From an uncultured Bellilinea sp. (GTDB lineage: Bacteria > Chloroflexota > Anaerolineae > Anaerolineales > Anaerolineaceae): a stretch of DNA of 64,000 bases. Each line of letters begins with the position of its first letter. Within the stretch, counting starts at the first letter, position 1. This document shows positions 49,914-57,731 of the stretch, one piece after another. A program made the position numbers and the translations under genes. The notes beneath the pieces are model-generated. The model was not told the DNA's origin. It saw only the letters and a program-made list of their open reading frames with translations, and made no database searches. The DNA lies in assembly GCA_938040735.1 (NCBI GenBank), contig CALHYE010000001.1, forward strand, positions 1-64,000, in the 5' to 3' direction.

Positions 49914-51326
49914 ATGAGCGATTGGGATGTGTATCAATCACCGTTCAGCTGGCGGTACGGTTCGCCAGAAATGCGGCGTATCTGGAGCGAGGGGGAAAAG
50001 CGCCGTTTGTGGCGGCAAATTTGGCTGGCGCTGGCAGAAACCCAAGCGCAATTCGGTCTGGTCCGCCAGGATCAATGCAGCGACCTGCGCCGTAATGTGG
50101 AAAAAGTTGATCTGGAACGGGCGCTGGCGATAGAAGCCGAAATTCATCATGATCTGATGGCGGAGTTGAAAACCTATGCGGAGCAATCACCGCTGGGCGG
50201 GGGAGCGCTTCATCTCGGCGCTACTTCGATGGATATTGAAGATAATGCCGAGGTATTACGCCTGCGGGCCGGTCTGGATTTGATCCTGCAGCGTTTACAG
50301 GAGGTATTATCTCTCTTTGCCGGGTGGGTTGAGCAAACTGCGGATGTGCCGGTCATGGGCTTTACCCACTTGCAGCCCGCCGAGCCAATTACCCTAGGTT
50401 ACCGGTTGGCTTTTTATGCCCAAGACCTGCTGACAGAGTGGCAAGCGCTGCGCCGGGTGAAGGGAGAACTACGGGGCAAGGGCTTTAAAGGGGCGGTCGG
50501 GACAGCGGCTGCCTACGCCGATTTGATCGGCCGCGAAAACCTGCAAACCTTTGAGGAAGCGCTGAGCCGAAAGTTGAATCTGGCTTTTTATCCGGTCACT
50601 TCGCAGGTTGCGCCGCGTTTACAGGAATACCATTTGATCAGTGAATTGGCCGCCGTTGGGGCTGTGTTGAATAAATTCGCTTTCGATTTGCGTTTTTTGC
50701 AGTCTCCGCCGTTAGGGGAGTGGCAGGAGCCGTTTGCCCATCAGCAAGTGGGTTCTTCGGCAATGCCGTTTAAGCGCAATCCTGTAATGGCGGAAAAAAT
50801 CAACTCGCTGGCGCGGCTATTGGCGAATCTGCCGGGGGTGGCCTGGGGAAATGCGGCTTTTTCGCTGCTGGAGCGCACGCTCGATGATTCGGCCGACCGC
50901 CGATCGCTGCTGCCGGAAGGTTTTTTGATCACAGAAGAGATGTTGCTCACAACCCGGCGCATCTTGAAAGGGCTGCAGTTGCATGTGGCAGCCATTCAGC
51001 GCAATTTACAACAATATGCGCCGTTTGCTGCCACCGAAAGGGTGCTGATGGCGCTGGTCAAGACGGGCGCCGACCGGCAGGCGATGCACGAACGCCTGCG
51101 CGGCCACTCGCTGGCTGCCTGGCAGGCCGTCCAAAGCGGCCAGGAAAATCCGCTGGCGGATTTATTGTGTAAAGATGAGCAAATTGGGGGCGTTCTCGGC
51201 GTTGAGGGGGTTCGACGATTAATGCAGGTGGATACTTACCTGGGAATTGCCCAAGAACAGGCGCGCCGCATGGCGGAGCGTATCCGCCTTGAAATTCAAG
51301 ACAAAGCAGAGGAGCAATACGCATGA
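49914..51326 (+). CDS. purB: adenylosuccinate lyase
   Basis: A 470-aa fumarase/aspartase-superfamily enzyme: the signature SSAMPFKRNP (about residue 282), HLGATSMDIEDNA and GFTHLQPAEPITLGYR. It cleaves adenylosuccinate to AMP and SAICAR to AICAR in purine synthesis, releasing fumarate. The gene starts an overlapping pair with gnd (ATGA). A purB-gnd pairing is unusual; the genes may simply share a promoter. Confidence 0.92.
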   Translation: MSDWDVYQSPFSWRYGSPEMRRIWSEGEKRRLWRQIWLALAETQAQFGLVRQDQCSDLRRNVEKVDLERALAIEAEIHHDLMAELKTYAEQSPLGGGALHLGATSMDIEDNAEVLRLRAGLDLILQRLQEVLSLFAGWVEQTADVPVMGFTHLQPAEPITLGYRLAFYAQDLLTEWQALRRVKGELRGKGFKGAVGTAAAYADLIGRENLQTFEEALSRKLNLAFYPVTSQVAPRLQEYHLISELAAVGAVLNKFAFDLRFLQSPPLGEWQEPFAHQQVGSSAMPFKRNPVMAEKINSLARLLANLPGVAWGNAAFSLLERTLDDSADRRSLLPEGFLITEEMLLTTRRILKGLQLHVAAIQRNLQQYAPFAATERVLMALVKTGADRQAMHERLRGHSLAAWQAVQSGQENPLADLLCKDEQIGGVLGVEGVRRLMQVDTYLGIAQEQARRMAERIRLEIQDKAEEQYA

Positions 51327-52735
51327 AACAGGCAGAAATTGGCATCTACGGATTAGGGGTCATGGGCTTTAATTTGGGACGCAATTTTCAACGCAACGGT
51401 TTTCGCGTAGCGGTTTTCAACCGTTCGCCGGAAAAAGTGCGTTTGTTTGTGGAACAACCTGCAGACGGAGTTCAACCGCTGGGTGCGACCAGTCTACGCG
51501 AACTGGCGCTGATGTTGGAAAAACCGCGCCGCTTATTACTGATGCTGCCGGCTGGAAAGACGATAGATCAAGCGATTGAGGATGTATTACCCTATTTGGA
51601 TGCCGGAGATATTCTTATTGACGGCGGTAATTCGTTTTTTATGGATAGCGACCGGCGCAGTCAGTATTTGGCTGAAAAAGGGATTCACTTTATCGGCATG
51701 GGCGTTTCGGGTGGAGAAGAAGGGGCATTGTGGGGACCAAGTCTCATGCCGGGCGGTTCCCAAATTGCCTGGCAGGTGTTGCAACCCATGCTGACGGTGG
51801 TTGCCGCCAAAGCCGAGGACGGCGCAGCTTGTGTGAGTTATATCGGTCCGCGGGGTGCAGGCCATTATGTTAAGATGGTTCACAACGGCATCGAATACGG
51901 CGATATGCAGTTGATTGCCGAAGCCTACGAGGTGCTCCGGCGGGCGCTGGGGCTGAGCGCGGCTCAATTAAGCGAGATTTTCAGTGAGTGGAATAAGGGT
52001 GAATTAAGATCCTTCCTGATTGAAATTACCGCCAAAGTGCTGGCAAAGGTGGATGAGGAAACCGGTCAACCGCTGGTTGACTTAATTCTAGATGAGGCTG
52101 AGCAAAAAGGCACCGGAAAATGGACTGCCCAAAATGCCCTGGACATCGGAGCTGCGGTGCCCACCATTGATGCGGCTGTGTATAGCCGCATTCTCTCCGC
52201 CATGAAGGCCGAGCGGGTACATGCCAGCACAATTTTCAGTCACACTGCACCGGCTCTGATGTCCAGCAGCGACGAATTGATTAAATCCGTGCGAGAAGCG
52301 TTGTATGCCAGTAAAATCCTTTCGTATGCGCAGGGCATGGCCATGCTGCGTTTGGCTTCAGTGGAATACGATTATGGTTTGAATCTGGCTGAACTGGCGC
52401 GCATCTGGCGGGCGGGTTGTATCATTCGGGCTAACCTGTTGAACGACATCACCGCCGCTTATCAGACAACACCTGATCTGCAGAACTTGCTTCTTTCGTC
52501 CTATTTTAGCGAGGCGGTCAATCGTTATCAACCGTCACTCCGCAAAGTGGTCATGATCGCCATCGAACAAGGCATTGCCGTTCCGGCGATGTCCGCCTCG
52601 CTGGCTTACTTCGACGCCTACCGCAGTGAGCGGTTACCGGCCAACTTAATTCAGGCTCAACGGGATTTCTTTGGCGCGCATACTTACCGGCGGTTGGATC
52701 GAGAAGGCGTTTTTCACACCCGTTGGGAAGAGTAA
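51323..52735 (+). CDS. gnd: 6-phosphogluconate dehydrogenase (decarboxylating)
   Basis: A 470-aa Gnd: GLGVMGFNLGRNFQRNG with NRS after the second strand (favours NADP), GGNSFFMDSDRR, IGMGVSGGEEGALWGPSLMPGG, GAGHYVKMVHNGIEYGDMQ, ILDEAEQKGTGKWTAQNA, and C-terminal GAHTYRRLDREG. Oxidative pentose-phosphate pathway, producing ribulose-5-phosphate and NADPH. Full length for the dimeric long form. GAGGAG precedes the ATG that overlaps the purB stop. Ribulose-5-phosphate connects it to RpiB. Confidence 0.95.
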   Translation: MKQAEIGIYGLGVMGFNLGRNFQRNGFRVAVFNRSPEKVRLFVEQPADGVQPLGATSLRELALMLEKPRRLLLMLPAGKTIDQAIEDVLPYLDAGDILIDGGNSFFMDSDRRSQYLAEKGIHFIGMGVSGGEEGALWGPSLMPGGSQIAWQVLQPMLTVVAAKAEDGAACVSYIGPRGAGHYVKMVHNGIEYGDMQLIAEAYEVLRRALGLSAAQLSEIFSEWNKGELRSFLIEITAKVLAKVDEETGQPLVDLILDEAEQKGTGKWTAQNALDIGAAVPTIDAAVYSRILSAMKAERVHASTIFSHTAPALMSSSDELIKSVREALYASKILSYAQGMAMLRLASVEYDYGLNLAELARIWRAGCIIRANLLNDITAAYQTTPDLQNLLLSSYFSEAVNRYQPSLRKVVMIAIEQGIAVPAMSASLAYFDAYRSERLPANLIQAQRDFFGAHTYRRLDREGVFHTRWEE

Positions 52736-52764
52736 TCTACACCCTGCCGATTACGCTGGATGGT

Positions 52765-53709
52765 CTATTGAGAGAGGTAAGCGCGGTACCAGGCGATGGT
52801 CTCAGACAGCGCCTCATGCAAGGGTGTGGCGGTTTGACCAAATGCTTGGGTGAATTTGCTGCTATCCATCACAAAGGGTTTCTCGAATTCGTACATCATC
52901 TCAACCGTTTCACGCGCCTCAGGAATGAACAACCCCCCAATCGCCATCATCCAGCGCCCCATTCCGCTCATTTTGGCGGGCTGCCCCAGGATTTCAAAAA
53001 TCGTCTGGCCAATTTGGCGTTGAGTTACGGCCGGTGCGGTGGGAACATGCCAGACCTGCCCGTAAGCCTGTTCTTCCATCGCCAGCCTGACCAGCGCTTT
53101 GCCAAAATCTTTGATGTAGGTATAACTATGCGGCAGGTCAAGATTACCGGTAAAACTGGCTGTCTTACCCCGCAGGGCGGGGACAAATACCCGTTCTCCC
53201 AGTGTGGAGCTCAACACGCGCGGGCCGAAGAAATCGGAAGCCCGGCCGATCACTACCGGCAGGCGGCCTTTCTGGTGGGCTTCCAGGGCAGCCTCTGCCA
53301 TCCTGGCGCGTAATTGACCTTTGCGGGTGGTTGCCGCGTAGGGTAATCCTTCGTGGATTGATCCCTTCACCTCGCCGTACATGTAAAGGTTTTCGCCGAT
53401 GATCAATCGAGCGCCAACAGCGGCGCTGGCTTCCAGAAGATTTTGTTGTAAGGAAGGGAATTTCTCCAACCACTGGTGATAAGGCGGTTGGGCACACTGG
53501 TAAACAAAAGCAGCCCCTTCACAGGCGCGTAATGCTTGTTGAGGGTCGTATACATCGGCCTGGATGATCTCAACCTCCGCGGGTGTGTTGGCTTTACCGC
53601 TGCGATTGACCACTCGCACGGGCTGACCCCGAGAAATTAGTTCATCCACAACGGAAAGCCCTAGCGGTCCGCTGCCGAAGACAACCTGAAAAGAAGATGG
53701 ATTGGACAT
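52765..53709 (-). CDS. NAD-dependent epimerase/dehydratase-like SDR protein
   Basis: A 314-aa extended/atypical SDR: N-terminal FQVVFGSGPLGLSVVDELISRG, IGENLYMYGEVKGSIHEG and GRASDFFGPRVLSSTLGERVF. The usual Tyr-x3-Lys pair is not obvious, so it may be an NmrA-like or atypical SDR. ATG 53709 with AGGAG 9 nt upstream is chosen over 53781. It lies 84 nt downstream of a TetR regulator on the same strand and is probably controlled by it. Substrate unknown. Confidence 0.83.
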   Translation of the reverse strand: MSNPSSFQVVFGSGPLGLSVVDELISRGQPVRVVNRSGKANTPAEVEIIQADVYDPQQALRACEGAAFVYQCAQPPYHQWLEKFPSLQQNLLEASAAVGARLIIGENLYMYGEVKGSIHEGLPYAATTRKGQLRARMAEAALEAHQKGRLPVVIGRASDFFGPRVLSSTLGERVFVPALRGKTASFTGNLDLPHSYTYIKDFGKALVRLAMEEQAYGQVWHVPTAPAVTQRQIGQTIFEILGQPAKMSGMGRWMMAIGGLFIPEARETVEMMYEFEKPFVMDSSKFTQAFGQTATPLHEALSETIAWYRAYLSQ

Positions 53710-53793
53710 ATAATTTGACTCCTGAAAATGGTTTGGCACAAAAAACGGCGGGTTAGCCGCATAAAAGCAGCAGACCATCATGGGGCATCTTGT

Positions 53794-54480
53794 TCATAAA
53801 TTCATCTGGTCGAATAACCGTTCAATTTCAAAGGAATAAAATTGAGCGGGGTCGCTGAGCAGGGGTTGAATGTGATTGAACAGTTCCAGCATGATCATCC
53901 CGTGAATGTGATACCAACCTACGATGCCGACATAGACCACCTTTTCGGGTAGAGAAGGTTGAACTTCTTGCATGGACTGCGACAGCCGAACCTGTAACTG
54001 CGGCGGGAGGCTTTCCAAAAAGGCCGGGTAAGGGCGGTTTTCCTGCTGGTAGGCTCGTTCCAGAATTCGCAAGATGGGGGCAAATACTCTGCCGGCAGTC
54101 GGGGCGGTGATGGCCTCCTCGGCCTGATAGCCGGGGATGGGATTACCGAAGATTAACTGGAAATCTATGGGGTGATCCAGCGCCCAGCGCCGATAGGTGA
54201 GCAGGACTTGCCTCAGGCATTCCCGTACCGGCTGATGGACAAAGCGAGCCGCTGTTTCTTCCAATGCGTTGGCTAACGCCTCATAAGCATCCACAATCAA
54301 GGCGGTGATCAGCGCGTCGCGGCTTTCAAAGTAGCGGTACAATGCTGGCCCGCTCATCCCCATGTGTTTGGCTATTGCATTCAGCGACAGGCTGGCAGTC
54401 CCGCCTTCCGCCATTTGAAGGCGGGCAAGGCTTTTGATTTCGTCAATGGTGATCTGGCGGAATTTTGCTCTTCTGGTCAT
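53794..54480 (-). CDS. TetR-family transcriptional regulator (WHG-type ligand domain)
   Basis: A 228-aa TetR protein: N-terminal HTH ITIDEIKSLARLQMAEGGTASLSLNAIAKHMGMSGPALYRYFESRDALITA in outline, then a WHG-type ligand domain (LLTYRRWALDHPIDFQLIFGNPIPGYQ, VGIVGWYHIHGMIMLEL). A palindromic AT-rich site overlaps its promoter, so it probably represses itself and the SDR gene downstream. Inducer unknown. Confidence 0.9.
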   Translation of the reverse strand: MTRRAKFRQITIDEIKSLARLQMAEGGTASLSLNAIAKHMGMSGPALYRYFESRDALITALIVDAYEALANALEETAARFVHQPVRECLRQVLLTYRRWALDHPIDFQLIFGNPIPGYQAEEAITAPTAGRVFAPILRILERAYQQENRPYPAFLESLPPQLQVRLSQSMQEVQPSLPEKVVYVGIVGWYHIHGMIMLELFNHIQPLLSDPAQFYSFEIERLFDQMNL

Positions 54481-54492
54481 AGATACTCACGC

Positions 54493-54540
54493 AAGTTATA
54501 AATTATAATTTATGTTATAACTTATCTTGTTATTTGTCAA
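54493..54540 (-). promoter_or_regulatory. tetR promoter and palindromic operator
   Basis: Minus-strand TTGACA (54540-54535) and TAACAT (54517-54512) with a 17-bp spacer. A perfect inverted repeat AAGTTATAA-N13-TTATAACTT (54493-54523) covers the -10 box, and a nested perfect 16-bp palindrome ATAAATTATAATTTAT occupies 54498-54513. Either could be the TetR operator. Confidence 0.6.
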
Positions 54541-54660
54541 GGGTTTCTTGCTTTATGTTGAGCGATTCACAAGAAAAGATGATCTGGTCGTTAGTCATAA
54601 GGCACAGAATGGGCTTAAAATAAGGGTACTCAAAAAACGACAATCCTTGCGGAGGCGGCC

Positions 54661-55665
54661 TTGAACACCTATCTTTATGAAACGATTCTTAACTTGAAAC
54701 AGCGAGTATTCATCCTTCCGGCGGCATATCCGGTTGGCTTGGAGATGGATAAGGCGATCTCTGAATTTGCCAGCGACGCCAATACCCAAATTCAGGTTCT
54801 GGAACAGGTTTATAAGCGGTTTGGAGGGACGTTTCTCTTACCCGTGTGGGATCGGATGATTGAAGCCGAAGCATTTGGCGCACCGCTTCAAATGGACGCG
54901 AAATTGCCGATTGGCTCGGCGGGTACAGTGGTGGCTTCTCAGCGGGATGTTGAAGCCTTGATGATTCCACGACCGGGTCATAAGCGTACCACGGTTACCC
55001 TTGCCATACCCCGCCTGTTAAAAGAACGTCTGCCTGAGCCCAAGCCCTTGATTTTGGGAATCATCAACGGCCCTCTGGCGGTTGCCAGGCAGTTGATGGG
55101 TGAAGAGGGGTGGGAGGAAATCTTGAATCGGCAGCCAGAGGTGTTGGATGCGCTGCTGGATAAAATCATGCGCTTTTTGCCGGATTATGCGCACGCGTTT
55201 GGTTTCAATGAGGCGGACGGAATTGTGTTGAGCGAGCCGCTCGAGGATGCCCTGACCGCTGAACAACGCGAGCGGTTTTCTCTCCGGCATGTGCGGCGCC
55301 TGATCCAGCAGGTGCAAAGCCCCCGCTTTGCGATTATTCTGCATAATCCACTGGCGGACGAGGCGCAACTTCAACTCTGGCAAACAAGCGGAGCGGCGGG
55401 GTATTGGCTCGGCAGCCGGGTGAATCTGGTTTCGGCGGTAAAGCGTTTTGCAGAAGACACGCTGGTGATCGGCAATCTGTCGGTGGACTGGCTGACAACC
55501 GCCTCACCCGAAGCGGTTTATGAGGAAACCCAAAACTTGTTAACCGCGATGCGTGATTTTCCCAACTTTGTGCTGGCGCCGGAAGATGACCTGCCGCCGC
55601 ACACACCGCTGGCTAATCTGGACGCGCTTATCCGGGGTGTGAATCGATTTAATGGCGATTTTTAA
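54661..55665 (+). CDS. uroporphyrinogen-decarboxylase-like (URO-D superfamily) protein
   Basis: A 334-aa protein beginning at TTG with GGAGG 5 nt upstream. The overall layout, with an early VYKRFGGTFLLPVWDRMIEAEAFGAP, a middle LILGIINGPLAVARQLMG and a barrel-like ending VIGNLSVDWLTTASPEAVYEETQNLL...NFVLAPEDDLPPHTPLANLDALI, resembles URO-D-superfamily proteins (cobalamin-dependent methyltransferase or decarboxylase relatives). The heme-pathway catalytic motifs are not convincing, so substrate is unknown. Overlaps the convergent dUTPase gene by 4 bp. Confidence 0.7.
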   Translation: MNTYLYETILNLKQRVFILPAAYPVGLEMDKAISEFASDANTQIQVLEQVYKRFGGTFLLPVWDRMIEAEAFGAPLQMDAKLPIGSAGTVVASQRDVEALMIPRPGHKRTTVTLAIPRLLKERLPEPKPLILGIINGPLAVARQLMGEEGWEEILNRQPEVLDALLDKIMRFLPDYAHAFGFNEADGIVLSEPLEDALTAEQRERFSLRHVRRLIQQVQSPRFAIILHNPLADEAQLQLWQTSGAAGYWLGSRVNLVSAVKRFAEDTLVIGNLSVDWLTTASPEAVYEETQNLLTAMRDFPNFVLAPEDDLPPHTPLANLDALIRGVNRFNGDF

Positions 55666-56105
55666 CCGACCGACTGACGGCGTTTCTGTTCCACAATTCC
55701 GCCGCTCGCCCCGCGAGCGGTGGCGTTTTGTTTGAACTCCTCCACGCTGATTTCCTCGACTTGCGGAGTCAGGATGGGGAGGATCAACAATTGCCCTACC
55801 GCATCGCCGGCTTCGAACACCAGGGGTTCATCCGTTGGATTGGCGACCTTGACGAGAATTTCACCCTGATAGCCGGCATCAACCACACCAGCCCCCAGCA
55901 AGTGATTGCTACGACCCTTGGGTTTGAGCAAGCCAACAAAGCCGGGCAAAATTTCTACCGAAATGCCGGTCGGTACAATGCCAAAGCAATGGGGAGGAAT
56001 TTCAATTCTCTCCACAGCGTACAGGTCTAAACCGGCATCTTCGGGGTGCTTCCGGGTGGGCAGGCGGGCGTCTTCCCGCAGGCGGGCAATGCGGATGAGC
56101 TGCAC
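55662..56105 (-). CDS. dut: dUTP diphosphatase-like protein
   Basis: A 147-aa trimeric-type dUTPase with motif 1 DAGLDLYA, motif 2 as PKGRSN (normally PRSG), motif 3 VVDAGYQGEILV with the catalytic Asp, motif 4 GDAVGQLLILP and motif 5 RGASGGI (normally RGxGGFGS). Hydrolyses dUTP to dUMP; motif 2 and 5 variation leaves open a related specificity such as dCTP deaminase/dUTPase-like activity. The start codon is GTG with no clear ribosome-binding site, 20 nt after the GerW-like gene, suggesting coupled transcription. Confidence 0.85.
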   Translation of the reverse strand: MQLIRIARLREDARLPTRKHPEDAGLDLYAVERIEIPPHCFGIVPTGISVEILPGFVGLLKPKGRSNHLLGAGVVDAGYQGEILVKVANPTDEPLVFEAGDAVGQLLILPILTPQVEEISVEEFKQNATARGASGGIVEQKRRQSVG

Positions 56106-56125
56106 TTTTTTCGAAGTCAGGTTGA

Positions 56126-56554
56126 CTATTTGCCGCGCCGCATCCGCAGCCAGGCGCTAGTCACGAACGCCAGGGTGGTAAAGGCGGTCAGGTAAATTTT
56201 GGTAAAATCCACAATCGGTTTGACCTGAACGCCCTGATCATTGGCAACAATCACGGCTACCGGACGGGCAAAAGTATTGCCGCCCCCTCCGCCGCCTGAA
56301 CCGCTGCCCTTGTTGTCTTCGGAAACCCCGGAACCGCTGCCGATCCCAAAACCCATGATGCTGACCACTTCCGCAGCCGGCAAAATCAGATTACCCTGAT
56401 GCTTTATGGTTTCACCAAACACGGCATTGACATCCGCCGTTGCCATAAATTGGTCCATAGTGTCTTGGATGGTTTCCAAAGCAGCGGTGGCTAAGGCGTC
56501 TTCATTTGCCGGGGGCGCGGTTTCGGCTTGACTGGCGTTTTCTGAGTCGCTCAT
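56126..56554 (-). CDS. GerW/YtfJ-family protein with C-terminal membrane anchor
   Basis: A 142-aa protein with the YtfJ/GerW core: TIQDTMDQFMATADVNAVFGETIKHQGNLILPAAEVVSIMGFGIGSGSG, a Gly/Ser-rich loop (GSGSGGGGGGN) and PVAVIVANDQGVQVKPI, then a C-terminal membrane helix (IYLTAFTTLAFVTSAWLRMRRGK). In Bacillus the family member is a spore germination protein, but the family is widespread in bacteria that do not sporulate. Its start overlaps the upstream small membrane protein gene (ATGA), suggesting they form a complex. Confidence 0.85.
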   Translation of the reverse strand: MSDSENASQAETAPPANEDALATAALETIQDTMDQFMATADVNAVFGETIKHQGNLILPAAEVVSIMGFGIGSGSGVSEDNKGSGSGGGGGGNTFARPVAVIVANDQGVQVKPIVDFTKIYLTAFTTLAFVTSAWLRMRRGK

Positions 56555-56817
56555 GCTTTACTCCTCTTAAAAAACCCTTTCAGGAAAAAAAAGAACAACA
56601 ACCCACTCAGGATGATCATGATCTGAATGATGCGGGTTAAATCGTAGATCGGCAGATATTGGGTTTCGCTCTGTGGTGTCTGAACCCGGATGCCTACCGG
56701 ACGATTCCAGATCATCCCAAACTGGGGGGATGGCACAAAGCGGAAGGCTTGTGCAACCGGACTGATTTCGTAACCACGCCATTTCACTGGCGGGTGGTTT
56801 GAATCTTGGAGAAGCAT
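56551..56817 (-). CDS. small membrane protein paired with the GerW/YtfJ-like protein
   Basis: An 88-aa protein with a soluble N-terminal part (RGYEISPVAQAFRFVPSPQFGMIW) and one C-terminal helix (IIQIMIILSGLLFFFFLKGFFKRSK). ATG 56817 is favoured since AAGGAG is then 6 nt away; the ATG at 56823 touches the AAGGAG directly. I do not recognise the family. Overlap with the YtfJ-like gene and the shared single C-terminal anchor suggest a paired membrane-associated function. Confidence 0.65.
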   Translation of the reverse strand: MLLQDSNHPPVKWRGYEISPVAQAFRFVPSPQFGMIWNRPVGIRVQTPQSETQYLPIYDLTRIIQIMIILSGLLFFFFLKGFFKRSKA

Positions 56818-56881
56818 TTTCATCTCCTTGTTGAGGCGTTAACATTCATTATACCGAAAGTGGCGGGAATTTGGCGGATTT

Positions 56882-57427
56882 CTAGCTTTTGAAAGGAACG
56901 GATCGTAACAACAAAGCCGGCGGCGGTCGGTCGGTGGGGTCGTGGCTGTAATAGGCCAACAACACCTGTCCGTGCCGGTCGAGGATAAAATCGCCCCCCA
57001 GTTGATGCAGATCGCCACCGGTGGCGACCAGTTTTTCGCCCCGAATTAATTTTTTGGCGTAAAACCACAGCGTCGGTAAATTCCAGGTGCGGCGGATGGA
57101 GCGCTGCAAGCCAAAGGCCTGATACAGGTCTTTCTGCGGATCGAGCAGAATTGGAAAGTTGATCTGGGTAATTTCCAGCCAGCGGTCTAACCAGTAACCC
57201 TGCTCAAACGTGACAAAAGCAATCGAAATGCCGGCCTGTTCGAATTCAGCGTGAACGCTTTGCAACTGCAAAGCATGTTCTCGGCAGGGAATTCAACCCA
57301 AATGGCGCAGAAAAACCAGCAACAGATAGGGTTTCTCGTTCAGCAGGTCGGTAAGAGAGTAGAATCTACCATCGGCTGCTGGCAAAGAAAATGGTGCAAT
57401 CCGATCTCCGCGGCGTAAACCGTTCAT
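56882..57427 (-). CDS. selenocysteine-containing AhpC/TSA-type redoxin (TGA at 57293-57295 read as Sec)
   Basis: The ORF track shows only 56882-57271, but the frame continues upstream through one in-frame TGA to ATG 57427. The joined protein (181 aa) reads MNGLRRGDRIAPFSLPAADG...YLLLVFLRHLG-U-IPCREHALQLQSVH..., an AhpC/TSA thioredoxin-fold redoxin in which the TGA occupies the first position of the C-x-x-C redox motif (U45, C48). A bulged hairpin with a 4-nt loop follows 25 nt after TGA, matching bacterial SECIS geometry, and a tRNA-Sec gene lies 5 kb away. It is 5 nt downstream of DUF427 in an operon. A nonsense mutation is the alternative. Likely a cytosolic thiol/selenol peroxidase or reductase. 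Confidence 0.85.
57253..57280 (-). promoter_or_regulatory. candidate bacterial SECIS element
   Basis: On the minus strand GAAC-AT-GCTTTGC-AGTT-GCAAAGC-GTTC folds into a 7-bp upper stem plus a 4-bp lower stem separated by a 2-nt bulge; the 4-nt apical loop AGUU has G at its second position. The loop begins 25 nt after the in-frame TGA. These features agree with SelB-recognised bacterial SECIS hairpins. Confidence 0.75.
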
Positions 57428-57432
57428 GTTAT

Positions 57433-57717
57433 TCAGGCTTCAACCCGAACGCCACGCCAGAAAGCCACGTAATCTTTGATCTGGCGGGCGGCTTCTTTGG
57501 GGTTGGGGTAATACCAGGCGGCATCCGGATTGCTTTGCCCGTTAACCACAATTGTGTAGTAACTGGCTTCCCCTTTCCATGGGCAGATGGTGTGGGTATC
57601 GCTATTTTCAAAATAATCCCAATGGACGGCAGAGGGAGGAAAGTAATGGTTGCCTTCAATGATAATCGTTTGGTCGCTCTCTGCTAAGACGGTATTGTTC
57701 CAAATCGCTTTTGCCAT
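57433..57717 (-). CDS. DUF427 family protein
   Basis: A 94-aa protein: MAKAIWNNTVLAESDQTIIIEGNHYFPPSAV, NSDTHTICPWKGEASYYTIVVNG and AWYYPNPKEAARQIKDYVAFWRGVRVE. This is the full DUF427 core (a small beta-tent fold of unknown function). ATG 57717 has GAGGTG about 9 nt upstream. It sits between DUF1684 and the selenocysteine redoxin with gaps of 14 and 5 nt, so the three are one transcript. Confidence 0.9.
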   Translation of the reverse strand: MAKAIWNNTVLAESDQTIIIEGNHYFPPSAVHWDYFENSDTHTICPWKGEASYYTIVVNGQSNPDAAWYYPNPKEAARQIKDYVAFWRGVRVEA

Positions 57718-57731
57718 GATCGCTTCACCTC

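Noticed and set aside
56882-57271. Treating the redoxin ORF as a complete short protein or as a simple pseudogene
   Set aside because: The N-terminal half is intact in the same frame upstream; the only interruption is TGA at the redox position, with a SECIS-like hairpin and a tRNA-Sec nearby. Selenocysteine explains all of this better than a random nonsense mutation.
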